64,000 bases of DNA from Clostridium sp. C2-6-12 (lineage in GTDB: Bacteria > Bacillota > Clostridia > Clostridiales > Clostridiaceae): NCBI RefSeq assembly GCF_009928485.1, contig NZ_JAABNP010000016.1:1-64000 (forward strand), read 5' to 3'. This document shows positions 12,022-22,926 of the stretch, piece by piece. The translations under genes and the position numbers were made by a program. Position 1 is the first letter of the stretch, and each line of letters starts with the position of its first letter. A model generated the notes under the pieces. That model searched no databases, had not been told where the DNA came from, and saw only the letters and a program-made list of their open reading frames with translations.

Positions 12022-12086
12022 ACTCATAGTCGGAAATTTACGGCTTCCGGTAGATACTCCTTGCCATATTCAAGGTATATACAAGT
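12022..12086 (-). promoter_or_regulatory. Guanine (purine) riboswitch aptamer
   Basis: Read on the minus strand, this segment carries the purine-riboswitch landmarks in order: TATA-CC, ATATGG, TATCTACC, CCGTAAA and CCGACTATGAGT. P1 is ACTTGT/ATGAGT with GU pairs. The discriminating base just before GACTAT is C, which in this family (xpt-type versus pbuE/add-type) indicates guanine rather than adenine. It controls guaB and perhaps guaA. Confidence 0.93.
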
Positions 12087-12237
12087 TTTTAAATGCGCTA
12101 TATTTTAAATTAAAACTATTATAATGTATGTATAATCCAAAGTCAACAAAATTGAAACTAAAATTGCAATTTAAATAAATATTGTATTTTTATACTGATT
12201 GTTTTTCATCTTTTTGCAGTTAATACTTTTCTTTCAT

Positions 12238-12738
12238 TCAATTATTTTCTGACTTTGCATTTACTCCTGTACTTGCTTTTCCATTTGTTTCTGAAGATAT
12301 TGTTGATGGGTCTAATATATCATTGTCTTTTCCAAAATCAAATTCAGCACCATTTATTATTTGATAACAATTTTTTAAACTAGTTACATCTGTATTTAAA
12401 TTATCCAACTTAACACCTTCTAAGTATTTGCTTATGCCCTTATTACCTATAGCCGTCTTTACATTCAGATTTTCATTCAACTGAGATCCCTGCTTTAAAT
12501 TATAAGATTCAACAGCCATTATAACTTTTCTAGCTTGATCTACTACCTTTACTTTTTTAGCTTCCTTTATATAACCATTTACATTAGGTAAAATAACAGC
12601 TGCTAAGATTCCTATAATCGCTATTACTGCAATTACTTCTATTAAGGTAAAACCTAATTTTCTTTTGCCTTTGAAATTCTTTGTACTTAAAATTTTTCTT
12701 ATAGCAACATCGTTTTTCTTTATAACAAATATATTCAT
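12238..12738 (-). CDS. Orphan type IV prepilin-like (pseudopilin) protein
   Basis: 166 aa. It has a positively charged leader of ~29 residues, then the prepilin peptidase site KLG|FTLIEV and the hydrophobic helix AVIAIIGILAAVILP. Glu at +5 is present, as in assembled pilins. The ~110-residue C-terminal domain has no motif I can assign and contains one Cys. It matches the N-methylation/cleavage family of major or minor pilins. There is no pilus ATPase, platform protein or prepilin peptidase in the window, so it must depend on machinery elsewhere. Start at 12738 follows AAGGAGATAAG. Confidence 0.85.
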   Translation of the reverse strand: MNIFVIKKNDVAIRKILSTKNFKGKRKLGFTLIEVIAVIAIIGILAAVILPNVNGYIKEAKKVKVVDQARKVIMAVESYNLKQGSQLNENLNVKTAIGNKGISKYLEGVKLDNLNTDVTSLKNCYQIINGAEFDFGKDNDILDPSTISSETNGKASTGVNAKSENN

Positions 12739-13055
12739 TCTTATCTCCTTTACTTTCTTGTTATCTAAATTATCCCTGTTTAATTATTTCTTATACACTG
12801 CTTAGTAAAATAATTTAAATTAAATTTTGCTGAATAACAAAGTACTATAAATAATTTTAATAATATATAGGTTTGTAGATCATAATTTTCTATACTCTCT
12901 ATTTAGAAAACTAATATAAAATCATATAAACTTAAATTAATCATGGAAAAGTTTATTATTTTTACTAATAATAAAGTCTGCTTCGCAGAGTATGTGTTTC
13001 TGCTACTTTTTAAAGTTATCCACAGATCTAACGTTTTTATAATTGGTCTAAAGAA
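12739..13055. other. Intergenic region with a single DnaA-box-like site
   Basis: The stretch is AT-rich. It contains a small hairpin TCTGC-TTC-GCAGA near 12976-12988 and an exact 9-mer TTATCCACA at 13016-13024 (consensus DnaA box). One box alone does not make an origin. I see no gene. Confidence 0.4.
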
Positions 13056-13089
13056 CAAAAAAGGTAAGCACTAATTAATAATGCTTACC
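13056..13089 (-). terminator. groESL operon terminator
   Basis: Stem AGGTAAGCA / TGCTTACCT, followed on the minus strand by TTTTTTG. It lies 36 nt past the groEL stop codon. Confidence 0.85.
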
Positions 13090-13124
13090 TAATATCTATG
13101 TTAAAAGTACTTCATACTTTTATT

Positions 13125-14750
<1,626 letters not shown>

Positions 14751-14826
14751 TTATATAACACTCTCCTTTTAATACATTTTAATTATTAATTCAATAATAT
14801 TGATTTCTAAATATAAATTATATTTA

Positions 14827-15111
14827 TTATTCAACTATAGCTAATATATCTTCTTGCTTTAAAATAGTATATTCCTCTCCATCTACTTTTACTTCTGTTC
14901 CAGCATACTTAGAATATAATACTTTATCTCCAACTTTAACTTCCATAGCTATTCTATTTCCATCTACAATAGCTCCAGGTCCTACTGCTACCACTTCTGC
15001 TTCTTGTGGTCTTTCCTTTGCAGTTCCAGTTAAGACTATTCCACTTTTAGTCTTTTCTTCTGCCTCTAATTTTTTAATTACTACTCTTTCACCAAGTGGT
15101 TTAATTTTCAT
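14827..15111 (-). CDS. groES: Co-chaperonin GroES (Hsp10)
   Basis: 94 aa, the usual length. It caps the GroEL ring. Conserved features: [13 protein letters not shown] at the N-terminus, the mobile loop around KTKSGIVL, and [14 protein letters not shown] near the C-terminus. Start at 15111 follows AAGGAGGG. It is the first gene of the groES-groEL operon, downstream of a consensus CIRCE operator. Confidence 0.99.
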   Translation of the reverse strand: MKIKPLGERVVIKKLEAEEKTKSGIVLTGTAKERPQEAEVVAVGPGAIVDGNRIAMEVKVGDKVLYSKYAGTEVKVDGEEYTILKQEDILAIVE

Positions 15112-15165
15112 GAAAAACCCTCCTTAAAATATATATATAATTTTTTTAATATTTAAACTTTTCTG

Positions 15166-15192
15166 TTAGCACTCATCAATGTCGAGTGCTAA
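15166..15192. promoter_or_regulatory. CIRCE operator (HrcA binding site)
   Basis: TTAGCACTC - 9 nt - GAGTGCTAA is a perfect match to the CIRCE consensus, 55 nt upstream of groES. By family knowledge HrcA represses here and is released on heat shock. hrcA itself is not in this window. Confidence 0.97.
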
Positions 15193-15391
15193 CATAAATA
15201 TAATATCCTTTATAACCATTTAATTCAAACATTACTTCTAATATTATATCCTGTTATTCCGCGAATATTCCCCTTTATGTTAAATTATATTGAATTTACT
15301 TAAATTTTCTTCATTTTATGCCTAATTTAATTTTCTTCTTAATATTATCTTCTAAAATAGCTGCATATTGACTTATCACCATAACTTAACA

Positions 15392-15433
15392 AAAAAACTC
15401 CAATCAAACAAATTAATGCTGATTGGAGTTTTT
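15392..15433 (-). terminator. Terminator of the [FeFe] hydrogenase gene
   Basis: AAACTCCAATCA pairs with TGATTGGAGTTT; the minus-strand transcript runs into a T-run. It is about 60 nt beyond the hydrogenase stop. A-rich and T-rich flanks mean it may also act in the other orientation. Confidence 0.8.
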
Positions 15434-15495
15434 CTTGTTAATCTACTAAATATTGTTCCTCAACTCTTGACTCTGCACTCTGAACAGATTTACGT

Positions 15496-16983
15496 TTATC
15501 TTTCTAAGTTTATTCCATGATATTCATCTAGGCATTTATTTGATAAAACACTCTTAATTGTAGATTGTTGATTTATCTTTGTAAATGGTGTTTTTGCCTT
15601 CATTGCAGATACGATCTTAGCAGCTCCATTTATACAACCGCCTTCACACATCATCCCTTCAATGAAATTACCATCTAGTTTACCAGCTTTAGCCATAGTC
15701 ATAGTCTTCTTAATCTCCGCTCCACCAGAAACCTTTACTGGTTTAAATTCCACTTTAACACCTTTTTCTTGAACGTAGTTTTCTATTGCAGCAGTTAATC
15801 CTCCACCTACAGCAAAGTTTCTACCAAATATTGAAGCTTCATCAACTACAATATCCTCACAAGTTGCTGGATTTACTTCAAATGCATCAAATAAAGCTAC
15901 TAATTCTTCAAAAGTTAATACATAATCAACTGCATCTTTTATGGAATCTATTAATGCTTCATTTTTCTTCGCAGTACATGGTCCTATAAATACAACTTTA
16001 GCAGCTTTATCTTTTGCTTTTATATATCTTCCTGTAGCAACCATTGGTGAAACAGTTCCTGATATTCTTTCAGCTTGATCTGGCATTACTTTTTCTATAT
16101 AACTTAAGAAACCTGGGCAACACGAGTTAGTCATATAACTATCCCCATTTTCCATTCTTTCTATAAATTCATTACTTTCATGTACAGTAACGGCATCTGC
16201 TCCACAAGCTGCTTCTAGCATATCATTAAATCCTAATGCTTTAATTGCATTTTTAACTTGTCCATAAGTAGTCTTTGGTCCAAATTCTCCAGTTATAGCT
16301 GGTGCAACTACAGCATAAATATTTTCTTTACCCATTAATTCATTAACAACTTTAACCATTGAACTCTTGTCTTCTATAGCTCCAAATGGACATGCTGACA
16401 TACATGCTCCGCAGTTTACACATTGACTTTCTGTAATCTCAGCACTAAAATCATCTGCGTTATAATGCACTGCTCCTGTTGGGCATGATTTTTTACAAGG
16501 TCTCATATCTTCAACAATTGCATTGTAAGGACATGCTTTAGTACACATACCACATTCTTTACATTTATCTGGATCAATATAAGCTCTTCCATCAACATAT
16601 GAAATAGCTCCAAAATTACATGCACTATCACATTTGTGAGCTATACAGTTTCTGCAAGCATCAGTTACTTCGAATTTCTTTGTTGGACATCTATCACAAG
16701 CTGCTTTAATAACATATAATATTTGTTTTTCTTCTTCAACATTAATTAATTCTTCTGCATTTTTTCCATTAGGCTTAAATCCTGCTGCTAATTTAACTCT
16801 TTCTAATACTACTTCTCTTTCGCGTTCAACAGTATCTCTATAATTTGCAATTTCCCCTTGAATCATAGCAAAAGGAATTTGCTCTAATTCTTCTTTGTTA
16901 AGTTTATTCTCCTTTGCTAATACAGCAACTCTTGTAAGGACCTCATGTTTTAACCTTAAAAGTTGATTATCAAATTGAAACAT
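15496..16983 (-). CDS. Monomeric ferredoxin-type [FeFe] hydrogenase (group B-like)
   Basis: 495 aa from the ATG at 16983. That start has GGGAG eight bases upstream, whereas an in-frame GTG at 16992 overlaps the ribosome site. It exchanges H2 with protons using ferredoxin electrons. A Cys-rich segment (CDRCPTKK, CRNC, CDSAC) precedes two [4Fe-4S] ferredoxin motifs (CKECGMCTKACP, CVNCGACMSACP). The H-cluster domain has NSCCPGF (L1), GPCTAKKNE (L2) and MMCEGGCINGA (L3). All four cluster Cys are present, but L2 lacks the usual Met (MPC is GPC) and L3 ends GAA rather than GGG, which fits the less studied group B enzymes rather than the HydA of C. pasteurianum. A Rex-like operator lies upstream. 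Confidence 0.88.
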   Translation of the reverse strand: MFQFDNQLLRLKHEVLTRVAVLAKENKLNKEELEQIPFAMIQGEIANYRDTVEREREVVLERVKLAAGFKPNGKNAEELINVEEEKQILYVIKAACDRCPTKKFEVTDACRNCIAHKCDSACNFGAISYVDGRAYIDPDKCKECGMCTKACPYNAIVEDMRPCKKSCPTGAVHYNADDFSAEITESQCVNCGACMSACPFGAIEDKSSMVKVVNELMGKENIYAVVAPAITGEFGPKTTYGQVKNAIKALGFNDMLEAACGADAVTVHESNEFIERMENGDSYMTNSCCPGFLSYIEKVMPDQAERISGTVSPMVATGRYIKAKDKAAKVVFIGPCTAKKNEALIDSIKDAVDYVLTFEELVALFDAFEVNPATCEDIVVDEASIFGRNFAVGGGLTAAIENYVQEKGVKVEFKPVKVSGGAEIKKTMTMAKAGKLDGNFIEGMMCEGGCINGAAKIVSAMKAKTPFTKINQQSTIKSVLSNKCLDEYHGINLER

Positions 16984-17034
16984 TATACACACTCTCCCAT
17001 GAATAATTTTTATCTAAACTTTTCTCACCAAATG

Positions 17035-17066
17035 ATTATAACACATTATTGTTAAAAATATAACAA
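17035..17066 (-). promoter_or_regulatory. Rex-like operator and promoter of the hydrogenase gene
   Basis: Bases 17049-17066 on the plus strand read TTGTTAAAAATATAACAA, an 18-mer close to the clostridial Rex consensus TTGTTAA-N4-TTAACAA (one mismatch in the second half-site). On the minus strand TATAAT (17035-17040) is placed as a -10 just downstream, so a bound repressor would cover the -35 region. It has the same imperfect half-site (ATAACAA) as the operator in front of crt. Confidence 0.7.
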
Positions 17067-17169
17067 ATATTATGTAGTTTAAATTTTCTGAATTTTTCAA
17101 TTTGAGACCTGTTTCACTATATAATAACCACACTTTTGACCTATAAATTAGACCCCTTCCTCACAATCA

Positions 17170-18093
17170 TTAATCAATTTTTATTTTATTTTCACGTGCA
17201 TAATAAAACAAGTATTGCTGCGCAAATCCAGCCAGCTTACCAAATTTATTTCTTCCAAAAATCCTTATTTTATTTAATGACGAATCCTCTGCCCCGTAAA
17301 AATGAATCATCGCACGCTTAACCCATACATCTACTGGAAACGCTGAAGTCTTTTCCATTGAGAAAAGCATTATACAATCTGCAACCTTTGCTCCAACGCC
17401 TTTAAATTCCTGAAGTGCGGTATGACACTCGTCATCATTTAAGTTTTTAATATAATCCAAATTATATTTTATTAATGAATTTTCTCCATTATTCTCTGAG
17501 CTATTCTTTATTGAATTATATACATTTTGTATTGTATCTACTATATATTTACTTCTAAAAGATGCTCCTGTTTCCTGTATCTCTTCTAATTTAGCATCTT
17601 TTATATCTAATATATTAGGAAATGTATAATAAGTTTTCCCCTTATATTGAATTTCTTTACCCCATTTGATTGATATTTTATTCACAGTCTTTTTTATTGA
17701 TGGAATATTATTTCTTGCTGAAATAATAAAACTTAAAAGCATTTCAAATGGATCTTGATTTAGAACTCTTACTCCATATCCAAATTCAATACTTTCTCTA
17801 AGAAGGCTATCCTTTGATAATTCATCTTTAATTTTTGAATAATCTCTATCTAAATCTAAATATTTTATCCATATATTTTTCACTTCTTCTTCTGTAGAAT
17901 TGTAAATTATTATATCCGTACCCTCTTCTTTAAGTTCAATAACTTTACCTAAGGCAATTATAATAAAATGCCCCTCTGCAACTTCCTCAAATCTAAAAAT
18001 TTGTCCACATTCAAATATATGTTTTAATTTAAAATTTTTAACTTCTTCTATAATCACATAATCATCACAAGATTTTATCCCTTTATAATCCAT
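17170..18093 (-). CDS. ogg: 8-oxoguanine DNA glycosylase / AP lyase
   Basis: 307 aa. It removes oxidised guanine from DNA and should nick the abasic site. The N-terminal OGG domain (~1-110) is followed by a helix-hairpin-helix GPD domain with FKGVGAKVADCI (Lys nucleophile region) and the catalytic Asp in FPVDVW. Size and order fit the OGG1-like clostridial family, distinct from MutM and from AlkA, though some annotations call it 3-methyladenine glycosylase. Start at 18093 follows GGAGAAAG. It is 23 nt downstream of the C_GCAxxG_C_C gene, so the two are probably one transcript. Confidence 0.9.
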   Translation of the reverse strand: MDYKGIKSCDDYVIIEEVKNFKLKHIFECGQIFRFEEVAEGHFIIIALGKVIELKEEGTDIIIYNSTEEEVKNIWIKYLDLDRDYSKIKDELSKDSLLRESIEFGYGVRVLNQDPFEMLLSFIISARNNIPSIKKTVNKISIKWGKEIQYKGKTYYTFPNILDIKDAKLEEIQETGASFRSKYIVDTIQNVYNSIKNSSENNGENSLIKYNLDYIKNLNDDECHTALQEFKGVGAKVADCIMLFSMEKTSAFPVDVWVKRAMIHFYGAEDSSLNKIRIFGRNKFGKLAGFAQQYLFYYARENKIKID

Positions 18094-18116
18094 TTATATC
18101 TTTCTCCTTTGAAAAT

Positions 18117-18530
18117 CTATAATATTTTATTCTGCTTTTCTTTAAGAATAATTTCTTCTAAAATTTCTGCACCTGTTTCTATTATTAGTGTGCATCTTTT
18201 TACGTTAATATATTCCTTTTTCAAATCATCACATTTAATATATCCAAGTTTCTCTTGAAAATCGCTTATAAATTCTTGTGCCATCTCCTTTACTCTTGGA
18301 CTTTTATGACCGCTTACTTCCGTAAACATTACTCCAATAACACCTGCTGCTCCTGTTATAACTCCACAAATATGTCCAATCCCTATCCCACCTCCAAATC
18401 CAGACATAACCTTCAAAGTTTCTCTCGAAAGATTCAGGTCATATTCTTCATTAGCTGCATACATAATACTTTCCGCACAATTTAAATCATACTTTTCTTC
18501 TCTATATTTTTTCACCATTTCTTTTAGCAT
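18117..18530 (-). CDS. C_GCAxxG_C_C family (putative redox) protein
   Basis: 137 aa. It matches the small bacterial/archaeal family named for its Cys/Gly pattern: NCAES near residue 20, a glycine-rich FGGGIGIGHICGVITGAAGV stretch and later Cys residues (KCDDL, RCTLI). The family is thought to be redox-active or metal-binding, but no reaction is firmly known. Start at 18530 follows GGTGGAG. It is in front of ogg, which may point to an oxidative-stress pairing (inference). Confidence 0.8.
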   Translation of the reverse strand: MLKEMVKKYREEKYDLNCAESIMYAANEEYDLNLSRETLKVMSGFGGGIGIGHICGVITGAAGVIGVMFTEVSGHKSPRVKEMAQEFISDFQEKLGYIKCDDLKKEYINVKRCTLIIETGAEILEEIILKEKQNKIL

Positions 18531-18708
18531 TAATTACTCCACCTATCAAAAATAATTATCTATTAATATATTATATCACTTATCAATTATTCAGCAATAA
18601 TTAAAAAGCAATCTAATTGCCTCCATAAAATACTTCATATAAAAACAACTCAGAAATTATTACGCTTAAACAATTTAATTTTCATTATAAATTTCTGAAG
18701 AACAATTA

Positions 18709-18738
18709 AAGGCTCCAGAATAATTCTTCTGGAACCTT
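18709..18738 (-). terminator. Terminator after the alcohol dehydrogenase gene
   Basis: AAGGCTCCAGAA / TTCTGGAACCTT stem with one mismatch, 20 nt beyond the adh stop codon. The U-run is short. Confidence 0.65.
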
Positions 18739-18757
18739 TTTATAACTATATTACAAA

Positions 18758-19924
18758 TTAAAATTGAACCTTATTTCCATAATATATACATTCAAATAAT
18801 TTTTTCATTTCTTCTTTATCTAATTCTCTTGGATTTGAACCAGTACAAGCATCTGCAATTGCTCTTTCAGCAATCATATCAACTTTTGAATTAAATTCCG
18901 CTTCATCAATACCATATTCTTTTAAAGTTGTTGGTATTCCCATTTTCTTATTAAGCTCTTTTATAAGACTTGTTAATGAATCAACTAATTCATCATCTGT
19001 TGTTCCAGCTAGTCCAAGTCTCTTAGCTATTTGAGCATATCTATCTAATGCATCCTTTTTATTAAAATCAATTACGTATGGTAAATAAATAGCATTTGCA
19101 CATCCATGAGGAATATGGAATACTGCCCCTGTCTTATGTGCCATACTATGAGTTATTCCAAGTAGCGCATTTGAGAATGCCATACCTGCTAAGCATTGAG
19201 AGTAATGCATTTGTTCCCTTGCATCTTTATCTCCATCATAAGACTTAACTAAATAATCACGAATCATTTCAATTGCTTGTAAAGCTAAAGGATCTGTAAA
19301 TGGTGAATGTAATGTTGCCACATAAGCTTCAATTGCATGAGTTAAAGCATCCATACCTGTATGAGCTGTTAATGTAGGAGGCATTGTTTCAGCCAATTCT
19401 GAGTCTACTATTGCTATATCCGGAGTTATATTAAAATCCGCTAAAGGATATTTAATTTCAGTTTTATAATCCGTAATTACAGAAAATGCTGTTACTTCTG
19501 TAGCTGTTCCACTTGTAGATGGAATTGCTATAAATTTAGCCTTTTGTCTAAGCTCTGGTAAACCAAAAGGAACTACAGCTTTTTCGAACGTAAAATCTGG
19601 ATACTCATAGAATATCCACATTGCTTTTGCTGCATCTATTGGAGAACCTCCACCCATAGAGATAATCCAGTCAGGATTAAATTCTCTCATTAATTCAGCA
19701 CCTTTAAAAACTGTTTCAACTGATGGATCTGGTTCTACGCCTTCAATTAATTTAACTTCAATACCTGCTTCTTTTAAATATTCTAAGGCTTTGTCAACAA
19801 AACCAAACTTTTTCATTGACCCTCCACCAAGAACTAATACTGCTTTTTTACCTTTAAGCGTCTTTAACTGCTCTAGTGATCCTTTTCCATAATAAATATC
19901 TCTTGGTAATGTAAATCTCATCAT
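18758..19924 (-). CDS. Iron-containing alcohol dehydrogenase (butanol/ethanol type)
   Basis: 388 aa from the ATG at 19924 (two adjacent ATGs; AGGAGGG lies upstream, and an in-frame TTG at 19945 overlaps it). It is a group III Fe-dependent NAD(P)H alcohol dehydrogenase. The nucleotide-binding loop GGGSPIDAAK and the iron-ligand residues in MDALTHAIEAY, ITHSMAHK and FHIPHGCANA are all present. It is closest in style to the C-terminal half of AdhE and to clostridial butanol dehydrogenases. Placed after the crt-bcd-etfBA-hbd operon, it may reduce butyraldehyde or acetaldehyde. The hbd terminator separates them, so it has its own promoter. Substrate cannot be fixed from sequence. Confidence 0.9.
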   Translation of the reverse strand: MMRFTLPRDIYYGKGSLEQLKTLKGKKAVLVLGGGSMKKFGFVDKALEYLKEAGIEVKLIEGVEPDPSVETVFKGAELMREFNPDWIISMGGGSPIDAAKAMWIFYEYPDFTFEKAVVPFGLPELRQKAKFIAIPSTSGTATEVTAFSVITDYKTEIKYPLADFNITPDIAIVDSELAETMPPTLTAHTGMDALTHAIEAYVATLHSPFTDPLALQAIEMIRDYLVKSYDGDKDAREQMHYSQCLAGMAFSNALLGITHSMAHKTGAVFHIPHGCANAIYLPYVIDFNKKDALDRYAQIAKRLGLAGTTDDELVDSLTSLIKELNKKMGIPTTLKEYGIDEAEFNSKVDMIAERAIADACTGSNPRELDKEEMKKLFECIYYGNKVQF

Positions 19925-20052
19925 AATTTTAATAACCCTCCTCAAAACTTATACTTTTAATATGAAAATATGGCGACTATATCCTCTATTCCCATACATA
20001 ATATATTTCTATATTAATCCCTAAAATCCTTTACATTTTGTGATAATTTAAC

Positions 20053-20093
20053 AAAAAAAATTCTCAAAAGAAATTTTCTTTTGAGAATTTTTT
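20053..20093 (-). terminator. Terminator of the crt-bcd-etfB-etfA-hbd operon
   Basis: A long perfect stem, AAATTCTCAAAAG with its complement around a short AT loop, ending in a T-run; 14 nt past the hbd stop. Confidence 0.9.
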
Positions 20094-20106
20094 CAAAGTC
20101 TATATA

Positions 20107-20955
20107 TTACTTAGAATAATCATAGAATCCTTTTCCAGTTTTTCTTCCAAGCCATCCAGCTCTAACATATTTTCTTAATATGCTACTAGCTCTGTACTTG
20201 TTATCTCCTGTTTCAGTGAATAAAACATCCATGATAGCTAAACATACGTCTAATCCAATAAGATCTCCTAAAGCTAAAGGTCCCATTGGGTGGTTAGCAC
20301 CATATTTCATAGCTGTATCGATATCTTCTACTGAAGCAATTCCTTCTTGTAGGATGAAAGAAGCTTCGTTAATCATTGGGATTAAGATTCTGTTTACAAC
20401 AAATCCTGGAGCTTCTGCTACTTCTACTGGTTCTTTTCCAATAGCAACAGATAATTCTTTAACAGCATCAAAAGTTTCTTGAGATGTAGCTATTCCTTTG
20501 ATGATTTCAACAAGCTTCATTACTGGAGCTGGGTTAAAGAAATGCATTCCTATAACTTTATCTGGTCTCTTTGTTGCTGAAGCAACTTCAGTTATAGATA
20601 AAGATGAAGTGTTTGAAGCTAATATTGCTTCTGGCTTGCAAATTCCATCTAATTCAGCAAATATTTCTTTTTTGATTTTCATATTTTCTATAGCAGCTTC
20701 AACTACTAAATCACAATCAGCAGCTAAATTCATATCAGTTGTTCCTGAAATTCTTGAAAGTATAGCTTCTCTATCTTCTTCAGTCATCTTTCCTTTAGCA
20801 ACTTGCTTTTCTAATCCTTTTGCTATTCCAGCGATTCCTCTGTCAACAAATTCTTCTTTGATATCTCTTACGATTACTTCACAACCCTTTTGAGCGAATG
20901 CTTGAACAATACCAGCACCCATAGTTCCTGCTCCAAGTACAAAAATCTTTTTCAT
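20107..20955 (-). CDS. hbd: 3-hydroxybutyryl-CoA dehydrogenase
   Basis: 282 aa, the usual length for clostridial Hbd. It reduces acetoacetyl-CoA to (S)-3-hydroxybutyryl-CoA in the butyrate/butanol pathway. Rossmann motif [13 protein letters not shown]; catalytic His and Glu in [17 protein letters not shown]-terminal domain with [18 protein letters not shown] and [11 protein letters not shown]. Start at 20955 follows GAGGATTAATCC. It is last in the operon, 148 nt after etfA. Confidence 0.98.
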   Translation of the reverse strand: MKKIFVLGAGTMGAGIVQAFAQKGCEVIVRDIKEEFVDRGIAGIAKGLEKQVAKGKMTEEDREAILSRISGTTDMNLAADCDLVVEAAIENMKIKKEIFAELDGICKPEAILASNTSSLSITEVASATKRPDKVIGMHFFNPAPVMKLVEIIKGIATSQETFDAVKELSVAIGKEPVEVAEAPGFVVNRILIPMINEASFILQEGIASVEDIDTAMKYGANHPMGPLALGDLIGLDVCLAIMDVLFTETGDNKYRASSILRKYVRAGWLGRKTGKGFYDYSK

Positions 20956-21103
20956 GGATTAATCCTCCTCAAAATTTATATTATAGATATCCTTAGTTAA
21001 AATAAAGTACCTATTTTAACTAAGGATTAATTATTCATATAATCAATTATCTATATGTAATATTATTAACTTTTCCAAGAATCAATATTACAAATTATTT
21101 TAA

Positions 21104-22111
21104 TTATTCAGCACTTTTTACTTCTTTAATTTGAGCTATTAATTCTGGTACTACCTTTGTAATATCTCCAACAATTGCATAATCAGCAATCTTCATTATT
21201 GGAGCTGAATCGTCCTTGTTAACAGCAATGATTAAATCTGAATCTTGCATACCAGCAACGTGTTGAATAGCTCCTGAAATACCACAAGCTATATATATTT
21301 GAGGTTTAACAGTTTTCCCAGTTTGACCTACTTGGTAAGCTCCGTCAATCCATCCGTTTTCAACAGCAGCTCTTGAACCTGCTACTGTTCCTTCTAAAGC
21401 AACAGCTAATTCTTGAAGAAGTTTGAAGTTTTCTTTACTTCCTACTCCTCTACCACCAGCAACAATGAAATCTGCTTCAGCTATATCTACGATATCTTTT
21501 TTAGATTTAATTGTTTCTAAAACTTTAGTTCTAATATCGCTGTCAGCTAATTGAACATCAACTTTTTCAATGTTACATTTAGATGGATCAGAAGTGATTT
21601 TTGCAAATACTCCTGGTCTTACTGTAGCCATTTGTGGTCTGTGGTCTGGACAAGCAATTGTAGCCATTAAGTTACCACCAAATGCTGGTCTTGTTGCTAA
21701 AAGATCTCCATTTGTAACATCAACATCAAGTGATGTACAGTCAGCAGTTAATCCAGTTGATAATCTAGCAGCTATTCTTGGACCTAAGTCTCTTCCAATG
21801 AAAGTAGCTCCTACAAATAATATTCCTGGTTTTCTTTCATTTGCTAAATCGCAAATAACTTTTGTGTAAGCCTCAGTTGTATAATGTTCTAAGTTCTTAT
21901 CATCAGCAACTAAAACTTCATCAGCTCCGTGTTCAGCTAAAGTTTTAGCTAATGCTTCTATGTTATTTCCAAGTAATAAAGCTGTTAACTTTACTCCTAA
22001 TTCATCAGCAATTCTTCTACCTTCTCCAAGTAGTTCTAAAGATACTTTTTGTAATTCGCCTTCTCTTTGTTCAGCAAAGACCCAAACGCCTTTGTAATCT
22101 GCTATATTCAT
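21104..22111 (-). CDS. etfA: Electron transfer flavoprotein alpha subunit
   Basis: 335 aa. It partners EtfB and Bcd. In clostridia this complex couples exergonic crotonyl-CoA reduction by NADH to ferredoxin reduction (flavin-based electron bifurcation). The C-terminal FAD-binding domain is clear: GGRGVGS, GSRAAVENGWI, QVGQTGKTVKP and the signature YIACGISGAIQH. Start at 22111 follows GGAGGGTAATTTATT, 22 nt after etfB. Confidence 0.98.
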   Translation of the reverse strand: MNIADYKGVWVFAEQREGELQKVSLELLGEGRRIADELGVKLTALLLGNNIEALAKTLAEHGADEVLVADDKNLEHYTTEAYTKVICDLANERKPGILFVGATFIGRDLGPRIAARLSTGLTADCTSLDVDVTNGDLLATRPAFGGNLMATIACPDHRPQMATVRPGVFAKITSDPSKCNIEKVDVQLADSDIRTKVLETIKSKKDIVDIAEADFIVAGGRGVGSKENFKLLQELAVALEGTVAGSRAAVENGWIDGAYQVGQTGKTVKPQIYIACGISGAIQHVAGMQDSDLIIAVNKDDSAPIMKIADYAIVGDITKVVPELIAQIKEVKSAE

Positions 22112-22133
22112 AATAAATTACCCTCCTATTATC

Positions 22134-22913
22134 TTAGATGTAGTGTTTTTCTTTTAATTTTCCAACAACATAATATGCTGCATTTTTTGGTGCTTCTCTA
22201 ACGATTTCTCCTGCACCTTTAACTTCTTTAGTCATTGATTTCTTAACCTTTGTAGGTGAACCTTTAAGTCCTAATTCAGCTACATCTACATCTATATCAG
22301 CTGCGCTCATAACTTTGATTTGATCATCTGAAGTTGAGAAGATCTTTGCAACATGCATATATCTAGGTTCATTTAATTCTTCGATTGCAGTTAATAAACA
22401 TGGAGTTTTTACTTCTATTACTTGATGTCCATCTTCTAATGCTCTATTTACTATTAATGAATTTCCTTCAACTTTAACGTCTTGAACATAAGTTACTTGT
22501 GGAATGTTTAAATGTTCAGCTATTTCAGGACCAACTTGTGCAGTATCTCCATCAATCGCTTGTCTTCCAGCAAAAACTATATCATAATCTAATTTCTTAA
22601 TAACACCAGCAATTGCTTTTGAAGTAGCTAAAGTATCAGCTCCTCCCATTGCTCTATCTGTTAATAGGATAGCTTCATCTGCTCCCATACATAATGCTTC
22701 TGTTAATGTTGCCTTAGCCATTGGAAGTCCCATTGTTACAACAGTAACTTTCCCACCTAATTTTTCTTTTAATTGAAGCGCACCTTCTAATGCATGCTTA
22801 TCCTCTGGATTCATTATTGATGGAACACCATCTCTTATTAATGTACCAGTTTTTGGATCTATCTTTACGGCTGTAGTATCTGGAACTTGTTTTACACAAA
22901 CTACTATATTCAT
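22134..22913 (-). CDS. etfB: Electron transfer flavoprotein beta subunit
   Basis: 259 aa. Family features: NIVVCVKQVPDTT at the N-terminus, the nucleotide-binding signature MGADEAILLTDR, and the recognition-loop region VEVKTPCLLTAIEELNEPRY. It binds the second flavin (FAD in bifurcating EtfAB). Start at 22913 follows AGGAGGACTTTTAG, 13 nt after bcd, so the two are probably translationally coupled. Confidence 0.98.
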   Translation of the reverse strand: MNIVVCVKQVPDTTAVKIDPKTGTLIRDGVPSIMNPEDKHALEGALQLKEKLGGKVTVVTMGLPMAKATLTEALCMGADEAILLTDRAMGGADTLATSKAIAGVIKKLDYDIVFAGRQAIDGDTAQVGPEIAEHLNIPQVTYVQDVKVEGNSLIVNRALEDGHQVIEVKTPCLLTAIEELNEPRYMHVAKIFSTSDDQIKVMSAADIDVDVAELGLKGSPTKVKKSMTKEVKGAGEIVREAPKNAAYYVVGKLKEKHYI

Positions 22914-22926
22914 TCTAAAAGTCCTC

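Noticed and set aside
13016-13024. DnaA box as a sign of a replication origin
   Set aside because: A single 9-mer with no cluster, no AT-rich unwinding element and no dnaA/dnaN nearby.
20038-20054. Rex operator in front of the alcohol dehydrogenase (TTGTGATAATTTAACAA)
   Set aside because: Half-sites are one base too close and the left half is poor; it also abuts the hbd terminator. Left as doubtful.
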